Shown piece after piece: positions 41,827 through 48,915 of a DNA stretch of 49,301 bases. Origin of the DNA: JACVRW01 sp046735115 (GTDB lineage: Bacteria > Actinomycetota > Thermoleophilia > Solirubrobacterales > Thermoleophilaceae); assembly GCA_046735115.1 (NCBI GenBank), contig JBKPSR010000147.1, forward strand, positions 1 to 49,301. Reading direction: 5' to 3'. Numbering within the stretch: the stretch's first letter is position 1; each line of letters opens with the position of its first letter. The notes beneath the pieces are model-generated. The model was given only the letters and a program-made list of their open reading frames with translations. It made no database searches and had not been told where the DNA came from. Position numbers and translations under genes: made by a program.

Positions 41827-41897
41827 TCCCCCGTGATGTAACGGCAACATGACTGACTGTTAATCAGTTCTTGGTGGTTCGAATCCACCCGGGGGAG
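41827..41897 (+). tRNA. tRNA-Asn(GTT)
   Basis: A 71-base cloverleaf. Acceptor stem TCCCCCG pairs with CGGGGGA; D stem ATGT/ACAT with a very short 7-base loop; anticodon stem ACTGA/TCAGT with loop CTGTTAA (anticodon GTT); T stem GGTGG/CCACC with TTCGAAT loop. The discriminator base is G; CCA is not encoded (GCC then T follows). The antisense strand of its 3' two-thirds is read as the end of the HNH gene. Confidence 0.97.
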
Positions 41898-42444
41898 CCT
41901 GAAGCACGCGGACGCCGGCCTCCACCTCGGCGTGGCAGTTCGCGCACAGGAGAACGCACTTCCGCGCCTCCTGGCGCGCCTTCTCCAGGCTCCGAGTGAT
42001 GCCCTCGTGCGAAAGCGCGAAGCTCTTCGCACTCGGGTCCACGTGATGGAACTGCAACGCGGCGCGGCACGCGCCGTAGCCGCATTCGACACAACACCCG
42101 CCCGCCTCCTCGACGAGTATCCGCTTCATTCGGCGCCGGCGATCGGCCACTCGCTGCTGCGAGCACAGCACGCACCGGTAGATGCCCCGGACGTCGAGGC
42201 GGAACACGGCCCGCCCGTGTCGCACGCAGGCGCGTGTGAGCTCACGCGGCGCCGTGGCGGGGTCGAGGCGCGTACGACGCGCGTCCTTGCGCGGGATGTC
42301 CCAGCGACTGAGCCAGTAGCGCACGGTCGCGATGGAGCGGTCGACGGCGAGCGCGATCTCCCGAAGCGTCGCACCCTCCCGGGCGAGGCGCTCGAGTCTT
42401 ACGCGATCAGGTGCTCCGCGTGGGGCGCAGGGCGACACGAACAC
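41860..42444 (-). CDS. HTH-zinc-HNH endonuclease under a LexA box
   Basis: About 194 residues. A helix-turn-helix (EGATLREIALAVDRSIATVR, YWLSRW) is followed by a zinc-binding stretch (CVRHG ... YRCVLCSQQ) and a C-terminal HNH nuclease core: CCVECGYGACRAALQFHHVD with KCVLLCANCHAEVEAG. The C-x2-C ... H-H ... C-x2-C-H pattern is that of zinc-containing HNH nucleases, in a family common in actinobacteria without a known role. The start is GTG 42444 or GTG 42438, both covered by the LexA box; the 19-base context is identical to dnaE2. The last 12 codons and stop are read from the antisense strand of tRNA-Asn (tail GGFEPPRTD). DNA target is unknown. Confidence 0.8.
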   Translation of the reverse strand: MFVSPCAPRGAPDRVRLERLAREGATLREIALAVDRSIATVRYWLSRWDIPRKDARRTRLDPATAPRELTRACVRHGRAVFRLDVRGIYRCVLCSQQRVADRRRRMKRILVEEAGGCCVECGYGACRAALQFHHVDPSAKSFALSHEGITRSLEKARQEARKCVLLCANCHAEVEAGVRVLQAPPGGFEPPRTD

Positions 42445-42451
42445 ATGTTCG
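42438..42451. promoter_or_regulatory. LexA (SOS) box over the HNH gene start
   Basis: CGAACACATGTTCG on the plus strand, i.e. CGAACATGTGTTCG on the minus strand, identical to the boxes at imuB and dnaE2. The 225 bases beyond it (42445-42669) hold the upstream side of the gene and no other feature. Confidence 0.88.
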
Positions 42452-42669
42452 TTGATCCCGAATGACGCGACAGCCCCAGAACGTAAGCGAGACGCGAACT
42501 TTGCACTTGAGGTCCGGTCCGGTCGACCGAAGTCGACCTTCATATTCCGGGGCGAGCCTTACAACCTCTTGGCTTCGCTCTTTGCGCTCCGTCCGCGTCT
42601 CGCGGATGAATAAATCAGCGGTCGGGTCGGGCGTCAAGCACTTCTGTGAAAGGAAGCCGCTCTTTGCGA

Positions 42670-43887
42670 CTAAATGAGCGTCGAGGACGCCAAATGGGGT
42701 CGCTCCCCGAGCTCCTCGACCGCGTCGGCGGCCGCTGCGGCGCCGTCGTGGGTCGCCGCCCAGTCGCGCAGGCGCTCGGCTCGCTCGCGGTGGCGGGGGT
42801 CTGACAGGAGTCGCCTCAGGGCCAGGCGCACGCCACGCGGGGTCTGGAAGCGACGCGGGAGTGACACGCCCACCCCGGCCCACCGGGTGCGCGCCGCGTT
42901 CTCGGCCTGGTCGCCGGCGTGGCCGCAGGCGACCACCGGCACGCCGCTCGCCAGCGCTCGCACGACGGTCCCGTGCCCGGCGTGGCATACGACCGCGTCG
43001 CACAGCGGCATCGTCCGCGCGTACGAGACCCAGTCTACGAGCCGGGCATTCGACGGCACCGGGATCGGGGAGGGCGCGGTGCGCCGGTTCGTCGTCGCCA
43101 GCACCCGCACCGGCTCGCCGGCAAGGCCCTCGAGGGCGGCCCGGACCAGCCGCTGGTCCCGGTCCTGCGAGGTGCTCGGCGCGACGAGCACGAGCGGAGC
43201 GTCGCCCGGCGGCAACTCCACGTCGCCGAACGGCTGCTCCCACAGGAGCGGCCCCGTGATCCGCATCCCCGGCCATCCGCGGGGCCGCGAGTACTCGAGC
43301 TGGGGGAAGGTCGCCACGATCGCGAGCTCGCGCGAGATCCCTCCGTGCATGTCGGCGAGAGGCGGCAGCCCGATCCGCTCGCGCGCGCTGTTCAGCTCCA
43401 CTCGGCCCTGCTCCTCGCCGGTCATGACGATCGGGCGCGCGAGCGCCCAGAACCGGCGCCCGATCCGGGTCCGCGGATACACGGCGCCGATCGAGTAGAT
43501 CGGGAAGCCCGGCTCGCCGGTCGGCATGACGTGCGGTACGAGCGTTGCCCAGCGCCGGCCCTCGGCCTGCGCGGCCAGCGAGGCGGCGGACGTGATGATG
43601 TCCGCCACGACGACCTCGGGATCGCACTCGCGGATGACCTCGCGGGTCGACGTGGACGCCCGAACCGCCGCGGCGTACGGCTTCAGCGGCTTCCCCCGCG
43701 ACGGGAAGACCTCGTACTCGGGCGCCGCCGCGAAGCGCATCCCCTCGCACTCCACCGCCGCCTGCCAGCGCGACCACGTCTCGAGCGTGACCTCGTGCCC
43801 ACGCCGCGCGAGCTCCCGGCCGAGGGCGATTGCCGGGAACGCGTGACCCGGGTCGCCGAACGCCGCAACGAGAAAGCGCCTGCTCAG
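42670..43887 (-). CDS. MGT-type glycosyltransferase (GT1, UGT-like)
   Basis: About 405 residues. The N-terminus RRFLVAAFGDPGHAFPAIAL and GRELARRGHEVTLETW is the donor-independent half of GT-B glycosyltransferases, with 'H' of GHAFP as likely catalytic base. The C-terminal half carries VSYARTMPLCDAVVCHAGHG, then GTVVRALASGVPVVACGHAGDQAENA, the UDP/TDP-sugar signature. It probably glycosylates a lipid or small hydrophobic acceptor. No ATG, GTG or TTG exists before the natural N-terminus; a CTG at 43887 overlapping the stop of the upstream LLM gene (CTGA) is the best start. A later GTG at 43755 would lose the first strand. Confidence 0.85.
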   Translation of the reverse strand: MSRRFLVAAFGDPGHAFPAIALGRELARRGHEVTLETWSRWQAAVECEGMRFAAAPEYEVFPSRGKPLKPYAAAVRASTSTREVIRECDPEVVVADIITSAASLAAQAEGRRWATLVPHVMPTGEPGFPIYSIGAVYPRTRIGRRFWALARPIVMTGEEQGRVELNSARERIGLPPLADMHGGISRELAIVATFPQLEYSRPRGWPGMRITGPLLWEQPFGDVELPPGDAPLVLVAPSTSQDRDQRLVRAALEGLAGEPVRVLATTNRRTAPSPIPVPSNARLVDWVSYARTMPLCDAVVCHAGHGTVVRALASGVPVVACGHAGDQAENAARTRWAGVGVSLPRRFQTPRGVRLALRRLLSDPRHRERAERLRDWAATHDGAAAAADAVEELGERPHLASSTLI

Positions 43888-44918
43888 AGCATCTCCGCCA
43901 GCTCGAGCAGCATCCGGTGGCGCTCCTCGGTGTCCGCCGACACCGGGGACACGATCAGGGTGCCGACGCCCGCGTCGCGGTACACCGCCAGCCGCTCACG
44001 CACCTTGTCCCGCGGGCCGACGAGCGCGATCGTGTCGATCAGCTCCGCGGGCACGGCCGCCGCGGCCTCGTTCTTCTTTCCGTCCAGGTACAGGTCCTGG
44101 ATCTCGGCCGCCGCGTCCTCGAACCCGTAGCGCTGAACGAGCTGGTTGTAGAAGTTCCGCTCGCGCGAGCCCATGCCGCCGACGTACAACGCGATGAAGT
44201 GGCGCATCCGGTCGCGCGCGCCGTCCACGTCGTCGTCGATCGCCACGTTCACGGTGGGGGCGATGTCGAAATCGGGGCCGAGCTCCCGGCCGGCGCGCGC
44301 GGCGCCCTCCTCGAGCAGCGCCCGCGAGTCGCCCACGTGCTCAGGAGAGAAGAAGATCGGCAGCCAGCCGTCGGCTATCTCGCCCGTGAGCTGGGTGTTC
44401 CTGGGTCCGATCGACGCGATGTAGATAGGGATCCGCTCCTGAACCGGCGCGATGGTCAGCTTCAGCGCCTTGCCGGGCCCGTCCGGGAGCGGCAGTTCGT
44501 ACGCCTCGCCCGAGTACGTGAGGCGCTCGCGGGCGAGCGCCTTCCGCAGTATCTCCACGTACTCGCGCGTGCGCTGGAGTTGCTTACCGAAGCGCTGCCC
44601 GTGCCAGCCCTCCGCCACCTGCGGCCCGGAGGTGCCGATCCCGAGCAGCATCCGGCCGCCCGAGAGCTGGTCGAGCGTGGCGGCGGTCATCGCGGTCATT
44701 GCGGGGGAGCGCCCCGGCATCTGGAAGATGGCCGAGCCGATCCTGATGCGCGAGGTCTGCGCCGCCAGCCACGCCAGCACGGTCGCGGCGTCCGAGCCGT
44801 ACGCCTCGGCGGTCCAGACCGAGTCGTACCCCGCGGCCTCCGCCTCGCGAACAACGTCGAGCTGGTCGGCGGCCGTCATGCCGAGGCCCCAATAGCCCAC
44901 GTTCAGGCCGAGTCGCAC
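43884..44918 (-). CDS. F420-dependent LLM class oxidoreductase
   Basis: A 344-residue luciferase-like monooxygenase fold protein. Evidence: RLGLNVGYWGLGMTAADQLDVV, SVWTAEAYGSDA, IRIGSAIFQMPGRSPAMTAMTAATLDQLSGGRMLLGIGTSGPQVAEGWHG, and IASIGPRNTQLTGEIADGWLP. In actinobacteria this type usually uses F420H2 rather than FMN. Substrate is unknown. The start is GTG 44918 with AGGAGA six bases upstream. Its stop overlaps the CTG start of the glycosyltransferase gene, so the two may act together. Confidence 0.9.
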   Translation of the reverse strand: MRLGLNVGYWGLGMTAADQLDVVREAEAAGYDSVWTAEAYGSDAATVLAWLAAQTSRIRIGSAIFQMPGRSPAMTAMTAATLDQLSGGRMLLGIGTSGPQVAEGWHGQRFGKQLQRTREYVEILRKALARERLTYSGEAYELPLPDGPGKALKLTIAPVQERIPIYIASIGPRNTQLTGEIADGWLPIFFSPEHVGDSRALLEEGAARAGRELGPDFDIAPTVNVAIDDDVDGARDRMRHFIALYVGGMGSRERNFYNQLVQRYGFEDAAAEIQDLYLDGKKNEAAAAVPAELIDTIALVGPRDKVRERLAVYRDAGVGTLIVSPVSADTEERHRMLLELAEML

Positions 44919-44965
44919 TGAAAGTCTCCTGTCGCCGTTTGCATCGCGCGGGAAGTCGTCGATCC

Positions 44966-44971
44966 TATGTA
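44966..44971 (+). promoter_or_regulatory. -10 box of the conserved hypothetical gene
   Basis: TATGTA with 7 bases to ATG 44979. Confidence 0.45.
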
Positions 44972-44978
44972 ACGGCTC

Positions 44979-45458
44979 ATGCCGCGCCGTCGTCCCGCCC
45001 GCGACCTACGCATCGCAATCGACTGCCTCCCGATGCAGACGCGCAGGGCCATGCTCGCCGGCGTGGAGTCGAACCGGATCATCGTCGGCGCCTACACGGA
45101 CCGGAAGGGCGGCGTCTGCCCGATGCTCGCCGCGCACAGGAACGGGGGACGGACGAGCCTCGCGAGCTTCGCGCGCGCGTGGGACCGCTACACGGGCGTG
45201 CGACGAGCTCGCCCCGCGACCGAGCGCGAGCTCAACACGCTCAGGACGATGCTGGAGGCGAGCATTGCGGTCGACGAGCTGCCGGCCATCTCCGAGGTCG
45301 CGCGCGAGGCGCAGAGGCTGCGCGAGCGCCGCCTGCGGGTGTTCCGGCGCTTCGACGAATACGAGCGCGCCGTCGCCGAGCTGGCCGTGATCAGAGCTCT
45401 GAATCGCCCGGCCGCACGAACTGAATCTCGGGAACCATGCAGTGCGGTGAGGTCCTGA
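44979..45458 (+). CDS. Conserved hypothetical protein, possibly Thermoleophilia-specific
   Basis: A 159-residue basic protein. The core MPRRRPARDLRIAIDCLPMQ, RRAMLAGVESNRIIVGAYTD, KGGVCPMLAAHRNGGRTSLA and SFARAWDRYTG looks strongly constrained, with a Cys in GGVCPM and a His in AAHR. The second half is a long charged helix (EVAREAQRLRERRLRVFRRFDEYERAV). I recall similar proteins annotated only as hypothetical in this lineage. No nuclease, sigma-binding or zinc motif is certain. The last 68 bases overlap the 3' end of the convergent SDR gene. Confidence 0.7.
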   Translation: MPRRRPARDLRIAIDCLPMQTRRAMLAGVESNRIIVGAYTDRKGGVCPMLAAHRNGGRTSLASFARAWDRYTGVRRARPATERELNTLRTMLEASIAVDELPAISEVAREAQRLRERRLRVFRRFDEYERAVAELAVIRALNRPAARTESREPCSAVRS

Positions 45459-46113
45459 GGAGGAACCGAATCGACTCGGCGATGTCCTCAGTCTGGATCA
45501 TCTCCTCCTTCGGCACCTGACCCTCAATCCAGTCGGTCATCGGCGTGGCCACGAAGCCGGGGCAAAGCGCGGTGACCTGCACGCCGTCACGCGAGAGCTC
45601 CTTGTGGAGCGCCTGGCTCAGGCCGACGACCCCGAACTTCGTGGCCGAGTAGGCCGCGAGCCAGCCCTGCCCGTGCTTGCCGGCGTACGACGCCGTGTTG
45701 ACCATCAGCGCCTTGCCGTGCTCGGCGCCCGCCTCCTTAAGCAGCGGGATGGACTCGCGAGCGAGGAGGTAGACCGCGCGCAGGTTGACGTTGAGCTGGA
45801 GATCGAGCTTCTTCGTCTCCGCCTCGGCCACCGCCCCGCCGATGCCGAGCCCGGCGTTGTTCACGAGCACGTCCAGGCGTCCGCAGCGCTCGCGATGGCC
45901 GTCCACAAGCTTCCGGATCTCCTCCTCGTCGGCCATGTTGGCCGGGACCGCGTCGACCTCGAGCCCGTCGTCACGCAGCTGCTGCGCCGCCGCCTCGAGC
46001 TTCTCGGGGCGCCGCGACGAGATCGTCAGCCGGTAGCCGTCCTCGCCGAGCGCCCTGGCGATGGCCAGGCCGATTCCGCTGGATCCTCCCGTTACGAGGG
46101 CCGCCCGACTCAT
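45391..46113 (-). CDS. Short-chain dehydrogenase/reductase
   Basis: A 240-residue classical SDR. Nucleotide-binding TGGSSGIGLAIARAL, the NNAG motif LVNNAGLGIGG, catalytic Ser-Tyr-Lys in NTASYAGKHGQGWLAAYSATKFG, and the PG motif LCPGFVATPMTD are all intact. SSRRPEK after beta-2 suggests NADPH. Substrate unknown. ATG 46113 (over an upstream frame antisense to the lipoprotein gene) has a TAGAGT box 10 bases before it. Divergent from the thioredoxin-like lipoprotein. Confidence 0.92.
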   Translation of the reverse strand: MSRAALVTGGSSGIGLAIARALGEDGYRLTISSRRPEKLEAAAQQLRDDGLEVDAVPANMADEEEIRKLVDGHRERCGRLDVLVNNAGLGIGGAVAEAETKKLDLQLNVNLRAVYLLARESIPLLKEAGAEHGKALMVNTASYAGKHGQGWLAAYSATKFGVVGLSQALHKELSRDGVQVTALCPGFVATPMTDWIEGQVPKEEMIQTEDIAESIRFLLRTSPHCMVPEIQFVRPGDSEL

Positions 46114-46140
46114 TGGCGCGGGCACTCTATTTGAGTTCTC

Positions 46141-46146
46141 TAGCCT
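46141..46146 (+). promoter_or_regulatory. -10 box of the thioredoxin-like lipoprotein gene
   Basis: TAGCCT with 8 bases to GTG 46155. Confidence 0.4.
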
Positions 46147-46154
46147 CCGGCCAC

Positions 46155-47129
46155 GTGAGGTCGCTCGGGATAGCTCTGATCGCCGCCGCGCTGCTCGTGG
46201 CGGGCTGCGGCGGCGACTCCGGCTCGTCGGACGAGCAGGCCCCTCCGCCCGCGCGTGCGCAGGACTTCCCCAAGGCAAACGGGCAGACGCTGCAACAGCT
46301 GCTCGCGCGGCTCGGCGGCGGGCCGGTCCTGGCCCCGTCCGGCCAGGAGTTCCGCACCGGCAAGCAGCGCTTCGGCTTCGCGCTGTTCAGGAAGGACCGC
46401 TCGCAGATAACGAACGCGACCGTGGCGGTGTACGCGGCGCCGGCCGGCGGCGGCACGGCCAAGGGCCCGTACCTCGCCCGCTATGAGTCGCTGTCCGTGA
46501 GGCCGCAGTTCCAGAGCCGCCAGACGGCCACCGACCCGAACGCGGCCAAGTCGATCTACACGACCCACATCCCGTTCAAGAAGCCGGGGCGCTACGAGAT
46601 CCTCGGCATCGCGCGCCAGGGCAAGAAGCTGGTGGCGGCCACGCTGCCGCAGGCGGGCATCGTGGTGAAGAAGGCGTCTGACGACCCGATCCCGGCGGTG
46701 GGGACCGCGCCGCCGCGAATCCACACTCCCACCGTGACGGACGTCGGAGGCAACGTGGCCGCGATAGACACACGCCTGCCGCCGGACTCGATGCACGACG
46801 TCGACTTCGCGGACGTGCTCGGCAAGAAGCCCGTCGTGCTCCTGTTCGCCACGCCGCAGCTCTGTCAGAGCCGGGTCTGCGGGCCGGTGGTGGACCTGGC
46901 GGAGCAGGAGAAGGCGAAGTCAGAGAGCAGCGACGTCGCCTTCATCCACATGGAGGTCTACAACGACAACAGGATCGACAAGGGCATCCGTCCGCAGATG
47001 GTCGCCTTCCACCTGTTGAGCGAGCCGTGGCTGTTCACCTTCAACCGCTCGGGGAAGGTCGCGGCACGCATCGAGGGGGCGTTCTCCGAGCGCGAGCTGG
47101 CGCAGGCGATCGCGGCCGCCAAGGGCTAG
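46155..47129 (+). CDS. Secreted lipoprotein with a thioredoxin-like C-terminal domain
   Basis: A 324-residue exported protein. The signal peptide (VRSLGIALIAAALLVAGCGG) ends in the lipobox LVAGC, so the Cys is lipidated. A beta-rich domain covers about residues 60-190. The C-terminal 130 residues resemble a SCO/thioredoxin-like fold: VVLLFATPQLCQSRVCGPV with a CxxxxC pair, VAFIHMEVYNDNRIDK and EPWLFTFNRSGKVAARIEGAFSE. The CX4C spacing is unusual (SCO has CxxxC, TlpA CxxC). A redox or metallochaperone role at the outer membrane face is plausible, not proved. GTG 46155 gives the lipobox. Convergent with the CalY-like gene (4-base overlap). Confidence 0.75.
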   Translation: MRSLGIALIAAALLVAGCGGDSGSSDEQAPPPARAQDFPKANGQTLQQLLARLGGGPVLAPSGQEFRTGKQRFGFALFRKDRSQITNATVAVYAAPAGGGTAKGPYLARYESLSVRPQFQSRQTATDPNAAKSIYTTHIPFKKPGRYEILGIARQGKKLVAATLPQAGIVVKKASDDPIPAVGTAPPRIHTPTVTDVGGNVAAIDTRLPPDSMHDVDFADVLGKKPVVLLFATPQLCQSRVCGPVVDLAEQEKAKSESSDVAFIHMEVYNDNRIDKGIRPQMVAFHLLSEPWLFTFNRSGKVAARIEGAFSERELAQAIAAAKG

Positions 47130-48061
47130 CGCTTCGCCTTGGGGCGCTTGACCGAGGCGCTGCGGGTGTAGGTCGTCACGGCGCCACCGCTCGCCGCGCT
47201 CACGCCGAGGGTGACCCTCACCTTCACGCGGCGCTTGTGCTTGAGCGTGTTCAGCAGCTGTCGCCTGGCCTTCCTGCCGAGCTTGAGCCGGATGCGCGCC
47301 GGCGTGTTGGGCGTGGTGAGCGTCGCGGTGCGGCGCTTCGTCCTGGTCGCCCGCCGGGCGCGCTTCTGTTTTGGGAGCGACGCGTAGGCGGAGACGCGGC
47401 AGGCGACGTCGCAGGTGGTCATGACGTCGAGGAAGCCGCGGGTCGGGACCTTCTGCGACCTGACCCTGATGGTCACCACCGGGTCGGCGCTGCCGCCGAT
47501 GCCGGGGCCCGGACCGACCGCCGTCGCGGTCCAGGCGTAGCGGACCGTGAGCCCCGAGCCGGCATAGGCGTTGTCGCCCGCTGTGCCACCCGGCGGCCGG
47601 CCGCCCTCGGGCAGCGACGCGGTGAACTTGAAGGTTCGTGTGTCGCCCGGGCCGATGCTGCCCAGCGCACGGCTTCCAAGGCCGCCGAGCCGGCCCGTGA
47701 AGATCGGAACCGAGTTGCCGCCGGACACGTCGGTGATGTCCAGCAGGATCGCGTACGAGAGCCGGCCACCACCGGCGCCCGGCTGGTCCCGAAGGTCGAG
47801 CTGCTCGAGATCCAGGTCGCCGGGCAGCGAGCCGGTGTTCAGCAGCTGGACGGTGCCGGCCGCCGACCGGCCGGGCGCGAGTCCGGTGGCCTGGAAGATC
47901 GCGTGCCCTTCCTGCGGATTCGTGAGGCGAAGGTCGCCGGTCGCCTGGGTGAGAACCGCCTCCGGCGGAGCCGGCCTCGCGGCGCCCGATCCCGCGTACA
48001 GGACGACTACCGCCGAGATGGCGGCGAGCAGCAGCAGCCGTGACACCGGTACGTGCCGCAT
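47126..48061 (-). CDS. Secreted CalY/TasA-like protein with basic C-terminal tail
   Basis: A 311-residue protein with a signal peptide (PVSRLLLLAAISAVVVLYAG). Residues about 45-215 have the beta-sandwich pattern of camelysin/TasA-type matrix proteins: FQATGLAPGRSAAGTVQLLN, TGSLPGDLDLEQLD, LDITDVSGGNSVPIFTGRL and GDTRTFKFTASLPEG. This family includes fibre-forming biofilm matrix proteins and camelysin proteases, but no catalytic residues are claimed here. The last 90 residues are Lys/Arg-rich (KQKRARRATRTKRR), perhaps binding DNA or the cell wall. ATG 48061. The 276-base gap to ridA (48062-48337) contains no gene; it holds a repeat arm discussed separately. Confidence 0.65.
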   Translation of the reverse strand: MRHVPVSRLLLLAAISAVVVLYAGSGAARPAPPEAVLTQATGDLRLTNPQEGHAIFQATGLAPGRSAAGTVQLLNTGSLPGDLDLEQLDLRDQPGAGGGRLSYAILLDITDVSGGNSVPIFTGRLGGLGSRALGSIGPGDTRTFKFTASLPEGGRPPGGTAGDNAYAGSGLTVRYAWTATAVGPGPGIGGSADPVVTIRVRSQKVPTRGFLDVMTTCDVACRVSAYASLPKQKRARRATRTKRRTATLTTPNTPARIRLKLGRKARRQLLNTLKHKRRVKVRVTLGVSAASGGAVTTYTRSASVKRPKAKR

Positions 48062-48337
48062 GAGGCTTTATCGGCCTCCGCAAGGCCGACGTGAAGGCGA
48101 TTTCGCCCGAGCTCTGTGGCGTGGGCGAGGATGCCGTCGGATGAGCGCGAATCGTGGGTGTCTTATTCCCTGGCTTGTTCGGACGGCGCACCGCTGGTTC
48201 TCGCGCAAAGCGCTGGTGAGTGCCGCGTGTCATGCGCCGCTGCTCGTCGATTGCGGCAGTTCGTGGAGCGCGGCGCGGGTACCGGGCCGGATGGTCCTCG
48301 ACTACGCTGCGAGGCCATCCACCACAGGAGGCGGCCG

Positions 48338-48724
48338 ATGACGAGAGAGGCAGTGTCGAGCGATGAGGCCCCAGTAGCGCTCGGGCCGTACAGCCAGGCG
48401 ATCGTGGCCGGCGGCTTTGTCTTCTGCTCAGGCATGGCCGGGATCGATCCCGCGACGGGAACGATCCCCGAGGGCATCGAGGCCCAGACCGACCAGGCGC
48501 TGGTCAACCTCGCTGCCGTGCTCGGCGCTGCCGGCGCGTCCATGGACGACGTGGTCAAGACAACGATCTTCTACGCCGATGTCGAGGACTTCGCCCGGCT
48601 CAACGAGGTCTACGCCCGCCACATGCCCGATCCGGCGCCGGCGCGTTCCGCCCCAGCCCACGTCCGGCTGCCCCACGGCCTGCTCATCTCGATCGAGGCG
48701 ATCGCCGAACTGCCGAGCGGGTAG
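48338..48724 (+). CDS. ridA: RidA family enamine/imine deaminase
   Basis: A 128-residue RidA/YjgF/UK114 protein that hydrolyses reactive enamines such as 2-aminoacrylate. Signature pieces: APVALGPYSQAIVAGGFVFCSGMAG, EAQTDQALVNLAAVLGAAGAS, the conserved Arg in PAPARSAPAHVRLP, and the C-terminal ISIEAIAEL with the conserved Glu. Trimer-forming residues are typical. A strong Shine-Dalgarno AGGAGG (48326-48331) sits 6 bases before ATG 48338, so unlike most neighbours it is a leadered gene. Confidence 0.93.
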   Translation: MTREAVSSDEAPVALGPYSQAIVAGGFVFCSGMAGIDPATGTIPEGIEAQTDQALVNLAAVLGAAGASMDDVVKTTIFYADVEDFARLNEVYARHMPDPAPARSAPAHVRLPHGLLISIEAIAELPSG

Positions 48725-48739
48725 GACCACGTCTCCGCC

Positions 48740-48758
48740 AAGTCCGCATTGCGGACTT
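48740..48758. terminator. Hairpin after ridA, possible terminator
   Basis: AAGTCCGC and GCGGACTT form a perfect 8-bp stem with a 3-base loop (ATT), 16 bases after the ridA stop. No T-run follows on the plus strand, so its function is unclear. Confidence 0.4.
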
Positions 48759-48915
48759 ATCGGAAATGCGACAAGCCATCAATCGACGGGTGCCGCGTGT
48801 CGCGCGAAGCAGCACTCCGTTGACCTGTGGAGCCGACGCCCGCTGGTCGTCCATTGCGGCAGCGAGCCTTCGTCGGGCATTGCCCCTGGGTCAGGCCGAA
48901 AGCGACAGTCGCCGA

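Noticed and set aside
41860..41896. GGFEPP peptide as a conserved protein tail
   Set aside because: It is the known artefact of translating the antisense T-arm of a tRNA; it is kept only as the physical end of the HNH frame.
42407..43777. 456-codon minus-strand frame over the glycosyltransferase
   Set aside because: Different frame from the one with the sugar-donor signature; arginine-rich noise.
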